Of a stretch of DNA of 64,000 nucleotides, positions 24,167 through 34,465 are shown one piece after another (positions within the stretch are counted from its first letter, which is position 1; each line of letters begins with the position of its first letter). Under the pieces are notes generated by a model, which did no database searches, had not been told where the DNA came from, and was given only the letters and a program-made list of their open reading frames with translations. Made by a program: the position numbers and the translations under genes. The stretch is taken from the NCBI RefSeq assembly GCF_007829525.1, contig NZ_VLJP01000034.1, positions 44,620 through 108,619 of the forward strand. Reading direction: 5' to 3'. The DNA is from Mesorhizobium sp. J18 (lineage in GTDB: Bacteria; Pseudomonadota; Alphaproteobacteria; Rhizobiales; Rhizobiaceae).

Positions 24167-25660
24167 ATGGAAGAGCAAGTCGCGGCCTATGTCGCCCGGG
24201 AATATAAACAACCCCTGCCTCCGCCCCCGAGCGAGGCGGGGCTGCCGGGAATTCTGCGCAAGAACCTTTTTGCCACCCCCTTTGACGCCATCGTCACCGT
24301 CGTGCTCGGCCTCTTTTCTGTATGGGCGGTGTGGAAGCTGGTCCAATGGGGGCTGACCACGGCGGTTTTCACCGGTGCGAATCGCGAGGCTTGCTTGGCA
24401 GGCGAGGGCGGTGCGGTCGGTGCATGCTGGGCCTTCGTCCGCGCCAAGTTCGGGCAGTTTGTCTACGGGCTTTACCCCATAGGCCAACGCTGGCGGGTGG
24501 ACATTACGCTCCTTTTGCTGGTCGCTCTGGTCCTGCCGTTCGCCATTCCCCGCGTGCCTTACAAGCGGCTGAACGTCATTCTGCTTGTCGTCGTCTTTCC
24601 CTTCGTCGCGCTTGTCCTGCTCACCGGCGGGCGGTTCAACATCAGCGGCGGCTGGGTAGCCTTCCTTTTTGCATTGGCAGCCTTCGTGTCGGCTGTGCTT
24701 GCGGCAGGCAATGCCGCTGCCGTTCCGCGCCTGCTGAAGGCCGCTACCGCGATGGCAGTCCTGTCGCTGGCATTTCTGCTGGCGTCCAATATTATTTCAA
24801 GCGCTCGGGTGGATCTGCTTGCATTCCGCTTTTCACTTCTGTCGTTGCTGGCGCTCCTGGCGGCGCTGGCTTCTGTCGTCGCAAGTCTGCTGTCTGTCCG
24901 GGGAACGGAGAGGACCGGGGCATGGACCATTCGCGTGCTGATACCGCCGCTCGCGGTCGCGGCCATTATCGTGCTTCTTTCCGGCGATTTCGGGCTGACC
25001 CATGTGCCCACCAATCTGTGGGGCGGACTTCTGGTGACGCTCGTCGTGGCGCTCACCGGAATCGCCGCTTCGCTGCCGCTCGGCATATTGCTGGCGCTGG
25101 GGCGACGCTCGCACCTTCCTGCGATCCGCCTGTTCTCGATCATCTTCATCGAGTTCTGGCGCGGCGTTCCGCTCATCACGGTACTTTTCATGTCGGCCTT
25201 CATGATCCCGCTTTTCCTGCCGGACGGGGTCAATTTCAACCAGCTCCTGCGCGCGCTGATCGGCGTTGCGCTGTTCTCGGCAGCCTATATGGCCGAGGTC
25301 ATCCGCGGCGGCTTGCAGGCCATACCAAAGGGCCAGCACGAAGCGGCTCAGGCCCTGGGTTTGGGATACTGGCAGATGATGCGGCTGATCGTTCTGCCGC
25401 AGGCGCTGAAGCTCGTCATACCCGGCATCGTGAACACCTTCATCGGGCTCTTCAAGGATACGAGCCTCGTCTATATCATCGGCCTGGCCGATCTTCTGGG
25501 CACCGTGCGGCGCGGTTTCTCCGACCCGAACTGGATCACGCCGACCACCGCTGCGACCGGTCTCGTTTTCGCGGCCTTCGTCTACTGGGTGTTCTGCTTC
25601 AGCATGTCGCGTTATTCCATATACATGGAACGCCGGCTCGATACCGGCCACAAACGATAA
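24167..25660 (+). CDS. aapM: General L-amino acid ABC transporter permease
   Basis: A 497-residue partner permease of AapQ. The first 300 residues contain several extra hydrophobic helices seen in AapM proteins. The transport core holds [20 protein letters not shown] and [20 protein letters not shown] (the EAA loop contacting AapP). GGAG lies 6 bases before the ATG. The protein is somewhat longer than the common ~385 residues of AapM because of an inserted hydrophobic block near residues 110-270. It is translationally close to both aapQ and aapP. Confidence 0.93.
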   Translation: MEEQVAAYVAREYKQPLPPPPSEAGLPGILRKNLFATPFDAIVTVVLGLFSVWAVWKLVQWGLTTAVFTGANREACLAGEGGAVGACWAFVRAKFGQFVYGLYPIGQRWRVDITLLLLVALVLPFAIPRVPYKRLNVILLVVVFPFVALVLLTGGRFNISGGWVAFLFALAAFVSAVLAAGNAAAVPRLLKAATAMAVLSLAFLLASNIISSARVDLLAFRFSLLSLLALLAALASVVASLLSVRGTERTGAWTIRVLIPPLAVAAIIVLLSGDFGLTHVPTNLWGGLLVTLVVALTGIAASLPLGILLALGRRSHLPAIRLFSIIFIEFWRGVPLITVLFMSAFMIPLFLPDGVNFNQLLRALIGVALFSAAYMAEVIRGGLQAIPKGQHEAAQALGLGYWQMMRLIVLPQALKLVIPGIVNTFIGLFKDTSLVYIIGLADLLGTVRRGFSDPNWITPTTAATGLVFAAFVYWVFCFSMSRYSIYMERRLDTGHKR

Positions 25661-25679
25661 GCCGTAGGGGATTTTGATA

Positions 25680-26483
25680 ATGGCAACCGAAAACGCCATC
25701 GACAGCAGCGAGATTCAGGTCGACCGCTCCAAGATGCAGGTCTCCTCCACCGATGTCGCGATCGAGATCCGCGACATGAACAAGTGGTATGGCGACTTTC
25801 ATGTCCTCAAGGACATAAACCTCAAGGTCATGCGCGGCGAACGCATCGTCGTGTGCGGACCTTCTGGATCGGGCAAATCGACCATGATCCGCTGCATCAA
25901 TCGGCTTGAGGAGCATCAGAAGGGCAAGGTGGTGGTCGATGGCATCGAGCTCACCAACGACCTGAAGAAGATCGACGAGGTGCGCCGTGAAGTCGGCATG
26001 GTCTTCCAGCACTTCAACCTATTCCCGCATCTGACGATTCTGGAAAACTGCACGCTGGCCCCGATCTGGGTGCGCAAGATACCGAAGAAGCAGGCCGAGG
26101 AAACGGCCATGCACTTTCTCCGGCGGGTCAAGATACCGGAGCAGGCGAACAAATATCCCGGCCAGCTTTCCGGCGGTCAGCAGCAGCGTGTGGCGATCGC
26201 CCGTGCGCTCTGCATGAATCCTCGCATCATGCTGTTCGACGAGCCGACATCGGCCCTCGACCCCGAGATGATCAAGGAAGTGCTGGAGACGATGGTGACG
26301 CTCGCCGAGGAAGGTATGACCATGATCTGCGTGACCCATGAAATGGGTTTCGCCCGGCAGGTGGCCAATCGCGTCATCTTCATGGATCAGGGGCAGATCG
26401 TCGAGCAGAACACGCCGGCGGAATTCTTCGACAATCCCCAGCATGAGCGGACCAAGCTCTTCCTCAGCCAGATATTGCACTGA
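25680..26483 (+). CDS. aapP: General L-amino acid ABC transporter ATP-binding protein
   Basis: The 267-residue ATPase driving AapJQM. Walker A is GPSGSGKST, the Q-loop [16 protein letters not shown], the signature LSGGQQQR, Walker [14 protein letters not shown], and the switch His lies in CVTHEMGF. The ATG at 25680 with TAGGGG upstream is preferred to a TTG 6 bp earlier. It ends the aap operon, and a perfect inverted repeat spans its stop codon. The paired gene downstream is on the opposite strand. Confidence 0.96.
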   Translation: MATENAIDSSEIQVDRSKMQVSSTDVAIEIRDMNKWYGDFHVLKDINLKVMRGERIVVCGPSGSGKSTMIRCINRLEEHQKGKVVVDGIELTNDLKKIDEVRREVGMVFQHFNLFPHLTILENCTLAPIWVRKIPKKQAEETAMHFLRRVKIPEQANKYPGQLSGGQQQRVAIARALCMNPRIMLFDEPTSALDPEMIKEVLETMVTLAEEGMTMICVTHEMGFARQVANRVIFMDQGQIVEQNTPAEFFDNPQHERTKLFLSQILH

Positions 26484-26499
26484 TTGACAGCAATATCTG
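26469..26499. terminator. Inverted repeat spanning the aapP stop codon
   Basis: CAGATATTGC (26469-26478) and GCAATATCTG (26490-26499) are perfect complements around an 11-base loop that contains the TGA. The stem is AT-rich and has no clear T-run. It sits between two convergent genes whose stops are only 24 bp apart, so it may act as a bidirectional 3'-end structure. Confidence 0.4.
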
Positions 26500-26506
26500 C
26501 AAAGAT

Positions 26507-27724
26507 TCAGGAAATTTGCCGAGGTGCGGAGGCATCCCAGCCGTAGAGCCAGTCGAAATCGGACATCAGGCGTTCCTCCGATCTCAGCCGAAGCACCAGA
26601 TCGCGGCTCATGGCGATCGGACCCCAGGCATGCCAGACGAAGCGGTTGAAGGCGCCTCGCCTTGCTACGCGCTTGATGCGGGGCCGGCGCAGCTTGTCGT
26701 ATCGTGACAACGCTACTGCAATGTCTCCTGGCTGACCGGAGATCTGATCGGCAAGCACTGCGGCGTCCTCGATGGCTATGGCCGCTCCCTGTGCCGCGAA
26801 GGGTGTCATGGCATGGGCAGCATCGCCGACCAGCACCATGCCGCGCGAATCGAACCAGGCGCTTCTCCGATCGACGACGTGCAGCGGCCAGGCCGTCCAA
26901 GGCGCGGCGCCTTCCACCAACCGGGCGAGGGCAGGGGCGGCGCGCTCAAGCGCATCCTTGAGGGGAGCGGGATCGGCTTGATTGTCCCAGCCACGGGACA
27001 GCGATCCGCCCTTCGTGAAGGCGACCAGATTGATCTGGCTTCCTGCCCGGACAGGATAGGCGATGAGATGAAATCGCGGATGGAGGAAGGCGCTCACCCG
27101 GTCGGCAGGTATGGCTCCCCGCAAAGGCGTAGCGGGTAGGATCGCCCGCCAGGCCACATAACCGGTGAAACGGCTTCCGCCGGACGGGTGGATCACCCCG
27201 CGCAGGCGCGACCACACGCCATCGGCTCCGACAACCAGCGCCGCCTGTACTTGCTCTGCCGCATTTTCCTGCGGGGTGGAGACGGTAATGCCGCTATCCG
27301 TGAACGCAATCCCTTCGACGGTGGCCCCGGTCCTCAAGGCTATTGCGGGATTGGTCGCCACCTGTTCCAGGAGAGCTGCCTGAAGGTCCGCACGGTGGGC
27401 AACGAGATAGGGTGCGCCCCAGCGCGCTTCCGCGCCAGCGCCAAGCGGCATGCGGGCGATCACCGTCAAATCCGTTGCACGCCTGAGCTCGATGGCTTCC
27501 GGTTGCACGGCTTTCGAGCGAAATCGCGCGAGGACTCCGAGCCTGTCGAGGATGCGTGTCGCATTGGGAGAAAGCTGCAGCCCCGCGCCGACCTCTTCCA
27601 ACGCCGGTGCGCGTTCGAACAGCTTGACGGGAAAACCCTTCGACGCGAATGCCAGAGCCGCGGTTAATCCGGCAATGCCTGCCCCTGCAATGATAACAGG
27701 CCGGGCATTGGTAGCCGCTTCCAT
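26507..27724 (-). CDS. FAD-dependent monooxygenase (salicylate hydroxylase-like)
   Basis: A 405-residue class A flavoprotein monooxygenase. The FAD Rossmann motif is GAGIAGLTAALAFASKG near the N-terminus, the DG motif is in LVVGADGVWSRLR, and the second FAD motif is MVLVGDAAHAMTPFAAQGA. Such enzymes hydroxylate aromatic rings using NAD(P)H and O2; the family is often annotated as salicylate or 3-hydroxybenzoate hydroxylase. The substrate cannot be named here because no aromatic catabolic genes are nearby. It is followed upstream by the zinc-finger gene on the same strand, 16 bp away. Confidence 0.85.
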   Translation of the reverse strand: MEAATNARPVIIAGAGIAGLTAALAFASKGFPVKLFERAPALEEVGAGLQLSPNATRILDRLGVLARFRSKAVQPEAIELRRATDLTVIARMPLGAGAEARWGAPYLVAHRADLQAALLEQVATNPAIALRTGATVEGIAFTDSGITVSTPQENAAEQVQAALVVGADGVWSRLRGVIHPSGGSRFTGYVAWRAILPATPLRGAIPADRVSAFLHPRFHLIAYPVRAGSQINLVAFTKGGSLSRGWDNQADPAPLKDALERAAPALARLVEGAAPWTAWPLHVVDRRSAWFDSRGMVLVGDAAHAMTPFAAQGAAIAIEDAAVLADQISGQPGDIAVALSRYDKLRRPRIKRVARRGAFNRFVWHAWGPIAMSRDLVLRLRSEERLMSDFDWLYGWDASAPRQIS

Positions 27725-27740
27725 CTGGATTTGAGTTGCG

Positions 27741-27983
27741 TCAGACGGCTTCTAGATAAAGACAGCCCTCGGGGACGGTCTCGGTCGCCTTGAGATTCGG
27801 ATTGTATTTATAGAGCGTTGAGCAATAGGGGCAGACCCGCTCGACCTCGTCGCCCATGTCCAGGAAGACATGCGGATGGTCGTTCGGGGGCAAGGCACCC
27901 ATGCACATGAATTCCTTCACGCCGATCTCGATCGAGCGATATCCCGCGCTGTTGTGGAAATGCGGTATGGTGTCTCCCGCCAT
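27741..27983 (-). CDS. CHCC zinc-finger domain protein (NDUFS6-like)
   Basis: An 80-residue protein of the zf-CHCC family, related to the C-terminal part of mitochondrial complex I subunit NDUFS6. Zinc ligands visible are Cys in EFMCMGALPPNDHPHVFLD, its His, and Cys-x-x-Cys in VCPYCSTLYKYN. GGGAG 6 bases before the ATG at 27983 favours this start over one 42 bp upstream. It may associate with NADH dehydrogenase, as NDUFS4 does, although bacterial members are not well studied. It is transcribed toward the monooxygenase gene. Confidence 0.82.
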   Translation of the reverse strand: MAGDTIPHFHNSAGYRSIEIGVKEFMCMGALPPNDHPHVFLDMGDEVERVCPYCSTLYKYNPNLKATETVPEGCLYLEAV

Positions 27984-28123
27984 CACTGTCTCCCGCGTGG
28001 TCGTTTGCGATTGCGTTTGGAACATAAAGGGGCTCTTTGCAAGCCTGTGATATCAAACTGTCGCAAAAGCGTGTCAGGAGCTAAAATCCAGCCGAAAGGT
28101 GCCAGGGAGCGAAACGACGCAAG

Positions 28124-30331
28124 ATGAATGAACTGAAACCGGTTCTGACCGAATTCACGGCTGCGGCAAATGCGCAGGGCGAAATCGCGCAGGGAAATCC
28201 CGACCGCTTCGTCAATCGCGAATTCTCCTGGCTGCAGTTCAACCGCCGTGTCCTCGAGCAATCGCAGAATCCCAATCATCCCCTTCTGGAGCGCGTCCGC
28301 TTCCTTTCAATCTCGGCCGACAATCTGGACGAGTTCTTCATGGTTCGCGTCGCCGGTCTTGCAGGACAGGTGAGGGCAGGGATCGCCACCAAGAGCGCGG
28401 ATGGCCGCACCCCCGAAGAACAGCTCGAGCAGGTGCTGCGCGAGGTCGGACGCTTGCAGGTCGAGCAGGAACGCAGTCTTTCGCTGCTGTTCGATCTCCT
28501 GCGCAAGGAAGGAATCGAGGTCATTCGCGCCGATGCGTTGAACCGCGAGGACAAGAAATGGCTGGAAGACCATTTCCTGGAATCGATCTATCCGGTGCTC
28601 ACACCCCTCTCGATCGATCCGGCGCATCCGTTCCCGTTCATACCCAATCTAGGTTTCTCCATCGCGCTGCAATTGCGCAACCTCCGCGATGGCCAGGAAA
28701 TGACAGCTCTCTTGCGTCTTCCGGTGGCATTGAAGCGTTTCGTGCGGTTGCCGGACAGGAAGGCGGCCGTTCGTTTCATCCGGCTTGAGGACGTGGTCGG
28801 TATCTTTATCGGCAAGCTTTTCCCCGGCTATGAGGTCAAAGGCTCAGGCACATTCCGTATCATCCGCGACAGCGATATCGAGGTCGAGGAAGAAGCCGAG
28901 GACTTGGTTCGACTGTTCGAGACGGCGCTGAAGCGCCGCCGCCGCGGTTCGGTTACCCGCATCGAGTTCGACAGCGAGATGCCGGAGGCCCTGCGCGATT
29001 TCGTGGCGAGCGAGCTGGAAGTTTCGGCCAGCCGCATCAGCGTGCTGAACGGCCCTCTCGCCATCAATCAGATTTCCGAAATCGTGTCTCTGCCGCGCGA
29101 CGATCTGAAATTCCCGCCCTATAATCCGCGCTTTCCGGAACGCATCCGCGAACATGGCGGGGACTGCTTCGCAGCCATCCGCGAGAAAGATATCGTCGTT
29201 CACCACCCTTATGAATCATTCGATGTCGTGGTGCAGTTCCTGCGGCAGGCGACCGCTGATCCGGAAGTCGTAGCCATCAAGCAGACGCTTTACCGTACTT
29301 CCAACGACAGTCCCATCGTGCGCGCTCTGATCGATGCCGCCGAGGCAGGCAAGTCCGTAACCGCCCTGGTCGAGCTCAAGGCCCGCTTCGACGAGGAGGC
29401 GAACATCCGCTGGGCACGTGACCTGGAGCGCGCCGGCGTGCAGGTCGTCTTCGGCTTCATAGAACTGAAGACTCACGCCAAGATGTCGCTCGTCGTCAGA
29501 CGCGAGGAGGGCAAGCTGCGCAACTACGTGCATCTTGGCACCGGCAACTACCACCCGATCACCGCGCGCATTTATACGGACCTCTCCTATTTCACCGTGG
29601 ATCCGGTGATCGCGCGCGATGTCGCGCAGGTATTCAATTTCATCACTGGCTATGCCGAACCGGATACCGAAATGCGGCTAGCCATCTCGCCTTTCACCTT
29701 GCGCGATCGTCTGCTCGGCCATATCCGAGACGAGATCGAGCATGCGAAATCCGGCCGCCCAGCGCAGATCTGGATGAAAATGAACTCGCTTGTCGATCCG
29801 ATTGTCATCGATACCCTCTATGAGGCAAGCCGCGCCGGCGTGGAGATCGATCTGGTGGTGCGCGGCATATGCTGCCTGCGTCCCCAGGTGCCCGGGCTTT
29901 CGGAGAATATCCGGGTCAAGTCCATCGTCGGCCGTTTCCTGGAGCATAGTCGCATCTATTGCTTCGGTAACGGCCATGGCCTGCCTTCGGACGAGGCAAT
30001 CGTCTACATCTCGTCGGCGGACATCATGCCGCGCAATCTCGATCGGCGCGTCGAGGCGATGGTGCCGATCACGAACGCCACTGTGCATGAACAGGTGCTG
30101 GGCCAGATCATGCTCGGAAATATCATGGACAACCAGCAGAGTTTCGAAGTATTGCCGGACGGAACTTCGCGGCGCATGCTGCCGGAGGAAGGTGAGGAAC
30201 CGTTCAACGCGCAGGAATATTTCATGACCAATCCCAGCCTCTCAGGCCGTGGGCATGCCCTGAAGTCCCATGCGCCGAAGCGGATCGCCGCCTACAAGCG
30301 GCGCAAGAAGGCGACTGCTGGCACCGGCTAA
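28124..30331 (+). CDS. ppk: Polyphosphate kinase 1
   Basis: PPK1 reversibly transfers the ATP gamma-phosphate to polyphosphate. The 735-residue protein has the N-terminal [20 protein letters not shown] and [18 protein letters not shown], and the catalytic half with [30 protein letters not shown] (phosphohistidine) and [11 protein letters not shown]. The size is normal. The ATG at 28124 follows GGGAGCG at longer spacing. ppx begins 5 bp after the stop, so synthesis and degradation of polyphosphate are encoded in one operon. Confidence 0.97.
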   Translation: MNELKPVLTEFTAAANAQGEIAQGNPDRFVNREFSWLQFNRRVLEQSQNPNHPLLERVRFLSISADNLDEFFMVRVAGLAGQVRAGIATKSADGRTPEEQLEQVLREVGRLQVEQERSLSLLFDLLRKEGIEVIRADALNREDKKWLEDHFLESIYPVLTPLSIDPAHPFPFIPNLGFSIALQLRNLRDGQEMTALLRLPVALKRFVRLPDRKAAVRFIRLEDVVGIFIGKLFPGYEVKGSGTFRIIRDSDIEVEEEAEDLVRLFETALKRRRRGSVTRIEFDSEMPEALRDFVASELEVSASRISVLNGPLAINQISEIVSLPRDDLKFPPYNPRFPERIREHGGDCFAAIREKDIVVHHPYESFDVVVQFLRQATADPEVVAIKQTLYRTSNDSPIVRALIDAAEAGKSVTALVELKARFDEEANIRWARDLERAGVQVVFGFIELKTHAKMSLVVRREEGKLRNYVHLGTGNYHPITARIYTDLSYFTVDPVIARDVAQVFNFITGYAEPDTEMRLAISPFTLRDRLLGHIRDEIEHAKSGRPAQIWMKMNSLVDPIVIDTLYEASRAGVEIDLVVRGICCLRPQVPGLSENIRVKSIVGRFLEHSRIYCFGNGHGLPSDEAIVYISSADIMPRNLDRRVEAMVPITNATVHEQVLGQIMLGNIMDNQQSFEVLPDGTSRRMLPEEGEEPFNAQEYFMTNPSLSGRGHALKSHAPKRIAAYKRRKKATAGTG

Positions 30332-30336
30332 TACAA

Positions 30337-31857
30337 GTGACAATCTCGGCGTCTCAAGGACGACTTCAGGATCGGCGGCCTGTCTCGGTCATCGATATAG
30401 GGTCGAATTCTATCCGTCTGGTGATCTATGAGGGCGTGGCGCGCTCTCCCACCGTGTTGTTCAATGAAAAGATGCTCGCCGGTCTTGGGCGCGGCATCGT
30501 AACCACCGGCAAGCTCGATCCCGATGGCGTGCGCCGTGCCGTCGAGGAATTCCGCCGGTTCCGTGCGCTTTCCGAGCAGGCGGGAGCCAAATCGCTTGAC
30601 GTGCTTGCAACTGCGGCGGCGCGAGATGCTGAAAACGGCCCCGATTTCATTCATCGCGCCGAAGAGATTCTCGGCACCAGGATCCGAGTCCTGTCGGGAC
30701 GGGAGGAAGCAGGCTATTCCGCCCTTGGTGTCATTTCCGGCTTTTACCGAGCGGACGGCATTGTCGGAGACCTGGGCGGCGGCAGCCTCGAACTCGTTGA
30801 CGTCAAGGATCAGCATATCGGCGATGGCATCACGCTGCCGCTCGGCGGCCTGCGCCTGCAGGACATGGCAAAAGGATCACTTTCCGAGGCGGCGGCCATC
30901 GCCCGAAAGGAGCTGTCCCGCGCGGGCTGGCTGAAGGAAGGCAAAGGACGGCCTTTCTATTGCGTGGGCGGTACCTGGCGAAACCTCGCCAGGCTCCACA
31001 TGATGGTGACAGACTATCCGCTGAGCGTCATGCACCATTATGAACTCGATATCGCGAGTTCGGCGGCTTTCCTGAAACAGGTCGCGAAGGGCGATATCGA
31101 CAAGCTGGAAGGCATCGGCCGGATATCCAAGAGCCGCCGTGCCCTACTTCCCTATGGCGCGGTCGTGTTGCAGGAAATCATCGCCGCCATGAAACCGTCC
31201 AAGCTGCTCGTTTCGGCGCTCGGCGTGCGCGAGGGGTTTCTCTATTCGCTGCTTTCGGAGGAAGATCGCGGGGTAGACCCGCTGATTTCGGCGGCTGAGG
31301 AACTGGCCCTGCTGCGCTCTCGCTCCGTCACTCATGCTCACGAACTGGCGGAGTGGAGTGGTACCTTCTTTGAGGCGCTCGGCATCGAGGAGACGGAGGA
31401 CGATGCCCGCTACCGCCGCGCCGCCTGTCTGCTCGCAGATATCGGCTGGCGCGCCCATCCGGAATATCGAGGCACGCAGTCGCTTAACATCATTGCTCAT
31501 GCCTCCTTCATAGGCATCGACCATCCTGGCCGCGCCTTCATCGCGCTCGCCAACCTGTTCCGTCATGAAGGGCTCTTCGCCAACGACCTCTCGCCCGAAA
31601 TGCGCCGGCTGGCAACCCCGCATTATGTCGAGCGCGCACGCCTGCTGGGCGGTCTTTTGCGCGTCGTCTATCTGCTTACAGCTTCGATGCCGGGCATCAT
31701 CCCACAGCTGAAATGGCGGGAAGACCCGGACGGTTCGCTGACCCTGCTTGTACCGAAATCCCATGCGGCCCTGATGGGTGAGCGGCCGCATGGCCGCATG
31801 GCGCAGCTTGCCAAAGTGGCAGGGCGGGAACTTGCGCTGGCTGTGGCGGACGGCTGA
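30337..31857 (+). CDS. ppx: Exopolyphosphatase / GppA family phosphatase
   Basis: A 506-residue ASKHA-fold phosphatase removing terminal phosphate from polyphosphate; related enzymes hydrolyse pppGpp. N-terminal VIDIGSNSIRLVIYEG and GIVGDLGGGSLELVDV are the phosphate-binding loops. The C-terminal ~200 residues form the HD-like helical domain. The start is GTG, 5 bp after ppk. Its TGA stop abuts the stop of the convergent rnd gene, giving TGATCA with no space for a separate terminator. Confidence 0.94.
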   Translation: MTISASQGRLQDRRPVSVIDIGSNSIRLVIYEGVARSPTVLFNEKMLAGLGRGIVTTGKLDPDGVRRAVEEFRRFRALSEQAGAKSLDVLATAAARDAENGPDFIHRAEEILGTRIRVLSGREEAGYSALGVISGFYRADGIVGDLGGGSLELVDVKDQHIGDGITLPLGGLRLQDMAKGSLSEAAAIARKELSRAGWLKEGKGRPFYCVGGTWRNLARLHMMVTDYPLSVMHHYELDIASSAAFLKQVAKGDIDKLEGIGRISKSRRALLPYGAVVLQEIIAAMKPSKLLVSALGVREGFLYSLLSEEDRGVDPLISAAEELALLRSRSVTHAHELAEWSGTFFEALGIEETEDDARYRRAACLLADIGWRAHPEYRGTQSLNIIAHASFIGIDHPGRAFIALANLFRHEGLFANDLSPEMRRLATPHYVERARLLGGLLRVVYLLTASMPGIIPQLKWREDPDGSLTLLVPKSHAALMGERPHGRMAQLAKVAGRELALAVADG

Positions 31858-33036
31858 TCACTCCGCCGCGTTGGGCAGGTTCTCGCTAAGCGGGAAGATC
31901 TGGATCCTGCGTTTGTGGAACTTGAGGGCTATCTCGCCGCGCACCAGTTCCAGCGCCTTTTCGCCGAAGACTTCGCGCCGCCAGCCTGTCATCGCTGGCA
32001 CTTGCGCATTCTCGCCCTCAGCCGCAATCCTGTCGATGTCGTCGCTCGAGGCGAGCATTTTCGGCGCCACACCCTGCTTTTCAGCCACCAGCTTGAGCAG
32101 CACCTTCAAAAGCTCGGCGGCTGCGCTCGTCCCCTCGGGCATCTGCGCGGGGCGGGGCAGGGGAGGCAGCTCTTCCTTGGGGATGGCCAGTGCCCTGTTG
32201 ACTGCTTCCAGCATGGATGCCGCCGTTGCCGAACGCTCCCAGCCCTTGGGAATGGAGCGAAGCCGGGCGAGCGCCTGCTGATCGCGTGGCTGCTGCTGAG
32301 CGACCTCGTAGATGGCATCGTCCTTGATGACGCGGCCGCGCGGTACATTGCGTTCGCGTGCCTCACGCTCGCGCCATGCCGCCACATGCTGGAGCACAGC
32401 AAGTTCGATCGGCTTGCGCACCCGCATCTTCAGCCGCTTCCAGGCGTCGTCCGGATGTGGGTCGTAGGTCTCGCGCGCCGTCAGCACGTTCATTTCCTCG
32501 GTGAGCCAATGAGCGCGATCCTCGCGCTCGAGCTCTTCCCGCAGGTAAAGATAGATGTCTATCAAATGAGTGACATCCGCCAGGGCATATTCCAGCTGCT
32601 TTTCCGACAGGGGACGATGCCGCCAGTCGGTGAAGCGGGATGACTTGTCGATGCGGTTGCCGGTCACCTTCTGGACGAGCTGGTCGTAGGAGACGCTGTC
32701 GCCGAAGCCGCATACCATGGCGGCAACCTGGGTATCGAAGACCGGGTGCGGAATAAGGCCGCCGAGATGGAAGATGATTTCAATATCCTGCCGGGCCGCG
32801 TGGAAAACCTTCGTGACGGTCTCGTCGCGCATGAGATCGAAGAAGGGAGCGAGATCCATGCCGTCGGCCAGCGGATCGACGAGCGCCGTGACCCCGGGCG
32901 CTGCCATCTGGATCAGGCAAAGCTCCGGCCAGAACGTCGTCTCGCGGATAAATTCGGTATCGACGGTGACGAAATTGGATTTTGCAAGTTCAGCCGTAAC
33001 GGCTTCGAGTTCTTTTCGTGTTTTTATCAGTTCCAT
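31858..33036 (-). CDS. rnd: Ribonuclease D
   Basis: A 392-residue 3'-to-5' exoribonuclease in tRNA and stable-RNA maturation. The DEDDy active site is visible: VDTEFIRE (DE), FHAARQDIEIIFHLGG, and QLEYALADVTHL with the final Asp. A HRDC-like domain begins near residue 205 (IELAVLQHVAAWRERE). The length is standard. Its stop touches the ppx stop. No hairpin is visible between the convergent genes, so transcripts should overlap. Confidence 0.95.
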   Translation of the reverse strand: MELIKTRKELEAVTAELAKSNFVTVDTEFIRETTFWPELCLIQMAAPGVTALVDPLADGMDLAPFFDLMRDETVTKVFHAARQDIEIIFHLGGLIPHPVFDTQVAAMVCGFGDSVSYDQLVQKVTGNRIDKSSRFTDWRHRPLSEKQLEYALADVTHLIDIYLYLREELEREDRAHWLTEEMNVLTARETYDPHPDDAWKRLKMRVRKPIELAVLQHVAAWREREARERNVPRGRVIKDDAIYEVAQQQPRDQQALARLRSIPKGWERSATAASMLEAVNRALAIPKEELPPLPRPAQMPEGTSAAAELLKVLLKLVAEKQGVAPKMLASSDDIDRIAAEGENAQVPAMTGWRREVFGEKALELVRGEIALKFHKRRIQIFPLSENLPNAAE

Positions 33037-33086
33037 AGGGTCTCTTTAGAGGCTTTCCCTTTTGGAGAGAAGAGCACATAGAAGCT

Positions 33087-34316
33087 TCACTTCCGCTCCT
33101 TGCCGCGGCGGGCCAGCCGCACGAAAACGGGAGATGTGCGCAGCAATGCGATGAACCGTCCGCGTTCCGCGGCCGGCACAGCCGGTCGGGCGCGCATTCG
33201 ATAAAGCGTGATGATAATGAAGACGGCGTAAATCACCGCTGTGAAGCTGAACAGCGCGGGCGGTCCGAAGCGTTCCATCAGATAGGACGAGGCGAGCGGG
33301 CCGATGATTGCCCCGACGGAGTAGAAAAACATCAGGCCAGCGGCAACCTGCACGAATTCACCGCTTTTGGCGTAGTCATTGGCATGCGCTGCGGACAGCG
33401 AGTAGAGCGGCATGGCGAAGGAGCCGAACAGGAAGACCCAGAGGAAATTCGACAGCGCGCCGCTGCCTGCGAGAAAAACGATGGCGAGCGCGGAGGCCAT
33501 GGCGGCACCGGTCGAAATAAGCAGCACATAGCGCCGGTCCCAACGGTCCGACAGGGCGCCGAGCGGATATTGCATGATCGCTCCGCCAATGATGCCGGCG
33601 CTTATGAAAGTCGCGATATCGGCTACCGAAAGTCCGATTTCCTCGGCATAGACAGGCCCGACAATGCGGAAGGCGCCGTTTGTCGTGCCAATGGCGATGC
33701 AGCCAATCGAGGCAAGCGGCGAGATGCGCCACACGCTCGCCAGATCCAGACGGAACTCGTCGGGCGGCTTCGGATTGGAGCGGTCGCCCATCGAAACAGG
33801 CACCAATGATAGCGTTATCATGATCGCCATCACGGCGAAGATCGTGAAGCCTTCCGGCCCGAAAACCGGGACGAGATATTGCGAGCCCGTCACGGAAGTG
33901 ATGTCGATGATGCGGTATATCGCAAGCACCCGCGCCCGGTCGGTATTCGATGCGCCGGAATTGAGCCAGCTTTCCATGACGGTAAAGAGCCCGGAAAAGC
34001 AGAACCCGGTCAGGAAGCGGATGATCAGCCACATGATCGGGTCGATCACCAGAACCAGCAGCAGGGTGCCCGAAGCTGCAAGTGCGGCAAGAGAGGCGAA
34101 GGCGCGGATATGGCCGATCGAGCGGATCAGTTGAGTGATGTAGAGGCAGCCAAGCAGAAAGCCGCCAAAATAGGCCGTGCCCATCAGGCCGATCAGGGCA
34201 GGGGAAAATCCTTCCAGTCCGCCGCGCAATGCCACCAGGGTTGCCTGAAGCCCGTTCCCGCCAAGGAGGATGCCGGCTGCGATCAGGAGAGGGACAAGCG
34301 GACGGAGGCTCGACAT
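33087..34316 (-). CDS. MFS transporter
   Basis: A 409-residue major facilitator protein with about 12 hydrophobic segments. The conserved loop between helices 2 and 3 is degenerate (YITQLIRSIGHIRAFA), and the mid-protein repeat GALSDRWDRRYVLL is clear. The substrate is unknown; the family resembles YcaD-like efflux proteins. It diverges from the TetR gene across 149 bp containing a 20-bp palindrome, so it could belong to that regulator's regulon. The ribosome-binding site is weak. Confidence 0.85.
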   Translation of the reverse strand: MSSLRPLVPLLIAAGILLGGNGLQATLVALRGGLEGFSPALIGLMGTAYFGGFLLGCLYITQLIRSIGHIRAFASLAALAASGTLLLVLVIDPIMWLIIRFLTGFCFSGLFTVMESWLNSGASNTDRARVLAIYRIIDITSVTGSQYLVPVFGPEGFTIFAVMAIMITLSLVPVSMGDRSNPKPPDEFRLDLASVWRISPLASIGCIAIGTTNGAFRIVGPVYAEEIGLSVADIATFISAGIIGGAIMQYPLGALSDRWDRRYVLLISTGAAMASALAIVFLAGSGALSNFLWVFLFGSFAMPLYSLSAAHANDYAKSGEFVQVAAGLMFFYSVGAIIGPLASSYLMERFGPPALFSFTAVIYAVFIIITLYRMRARPAVPAAERGRFIALLRTSPVFVRLARRGKERK

Positions 34317-34430
34317 GAAAAATGGGCAGGTCCCCGGCGGAATCGCTTCCTTCTATAGAGGCCTTTTCTCGATGCGCCATGAGCCAACTCGCGGCGGTGA
34401 TGGTCCCAGTTTGTTTGCGAGGATTGTATA

Positions 34431-34460
34431 TTGACATTTGAATTGAATTCAATTCAATAT
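34431..34460 (+). promoter_or_regulatory. Candidate TetR operator palindrome inside a -35/-10 promoter
   Basis: TTGAATTGAATTCAATTCAA (34438-34457) is a perfect 20-bp palindrome. It directly follows TTGACA (34431-34436), a consensus -35, and runs into CAATAT at 34455-34460, a plausible -10. A bound repressor here would block polymerase. The site is 8 bp before the ATG of the TetR gene and 122 bp from the divergent MFS start. Autoregulation is inferred. Confidence 0.6.
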
Positions 34461-34465
34461 GCCAT

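Noticed and set aside
24322..25677. 451-codon plus-strand frame overlapping aapM
   Set aside because: It is the +1 shadow of aapM; the aapM frame has membrane helices and the EAA loop.
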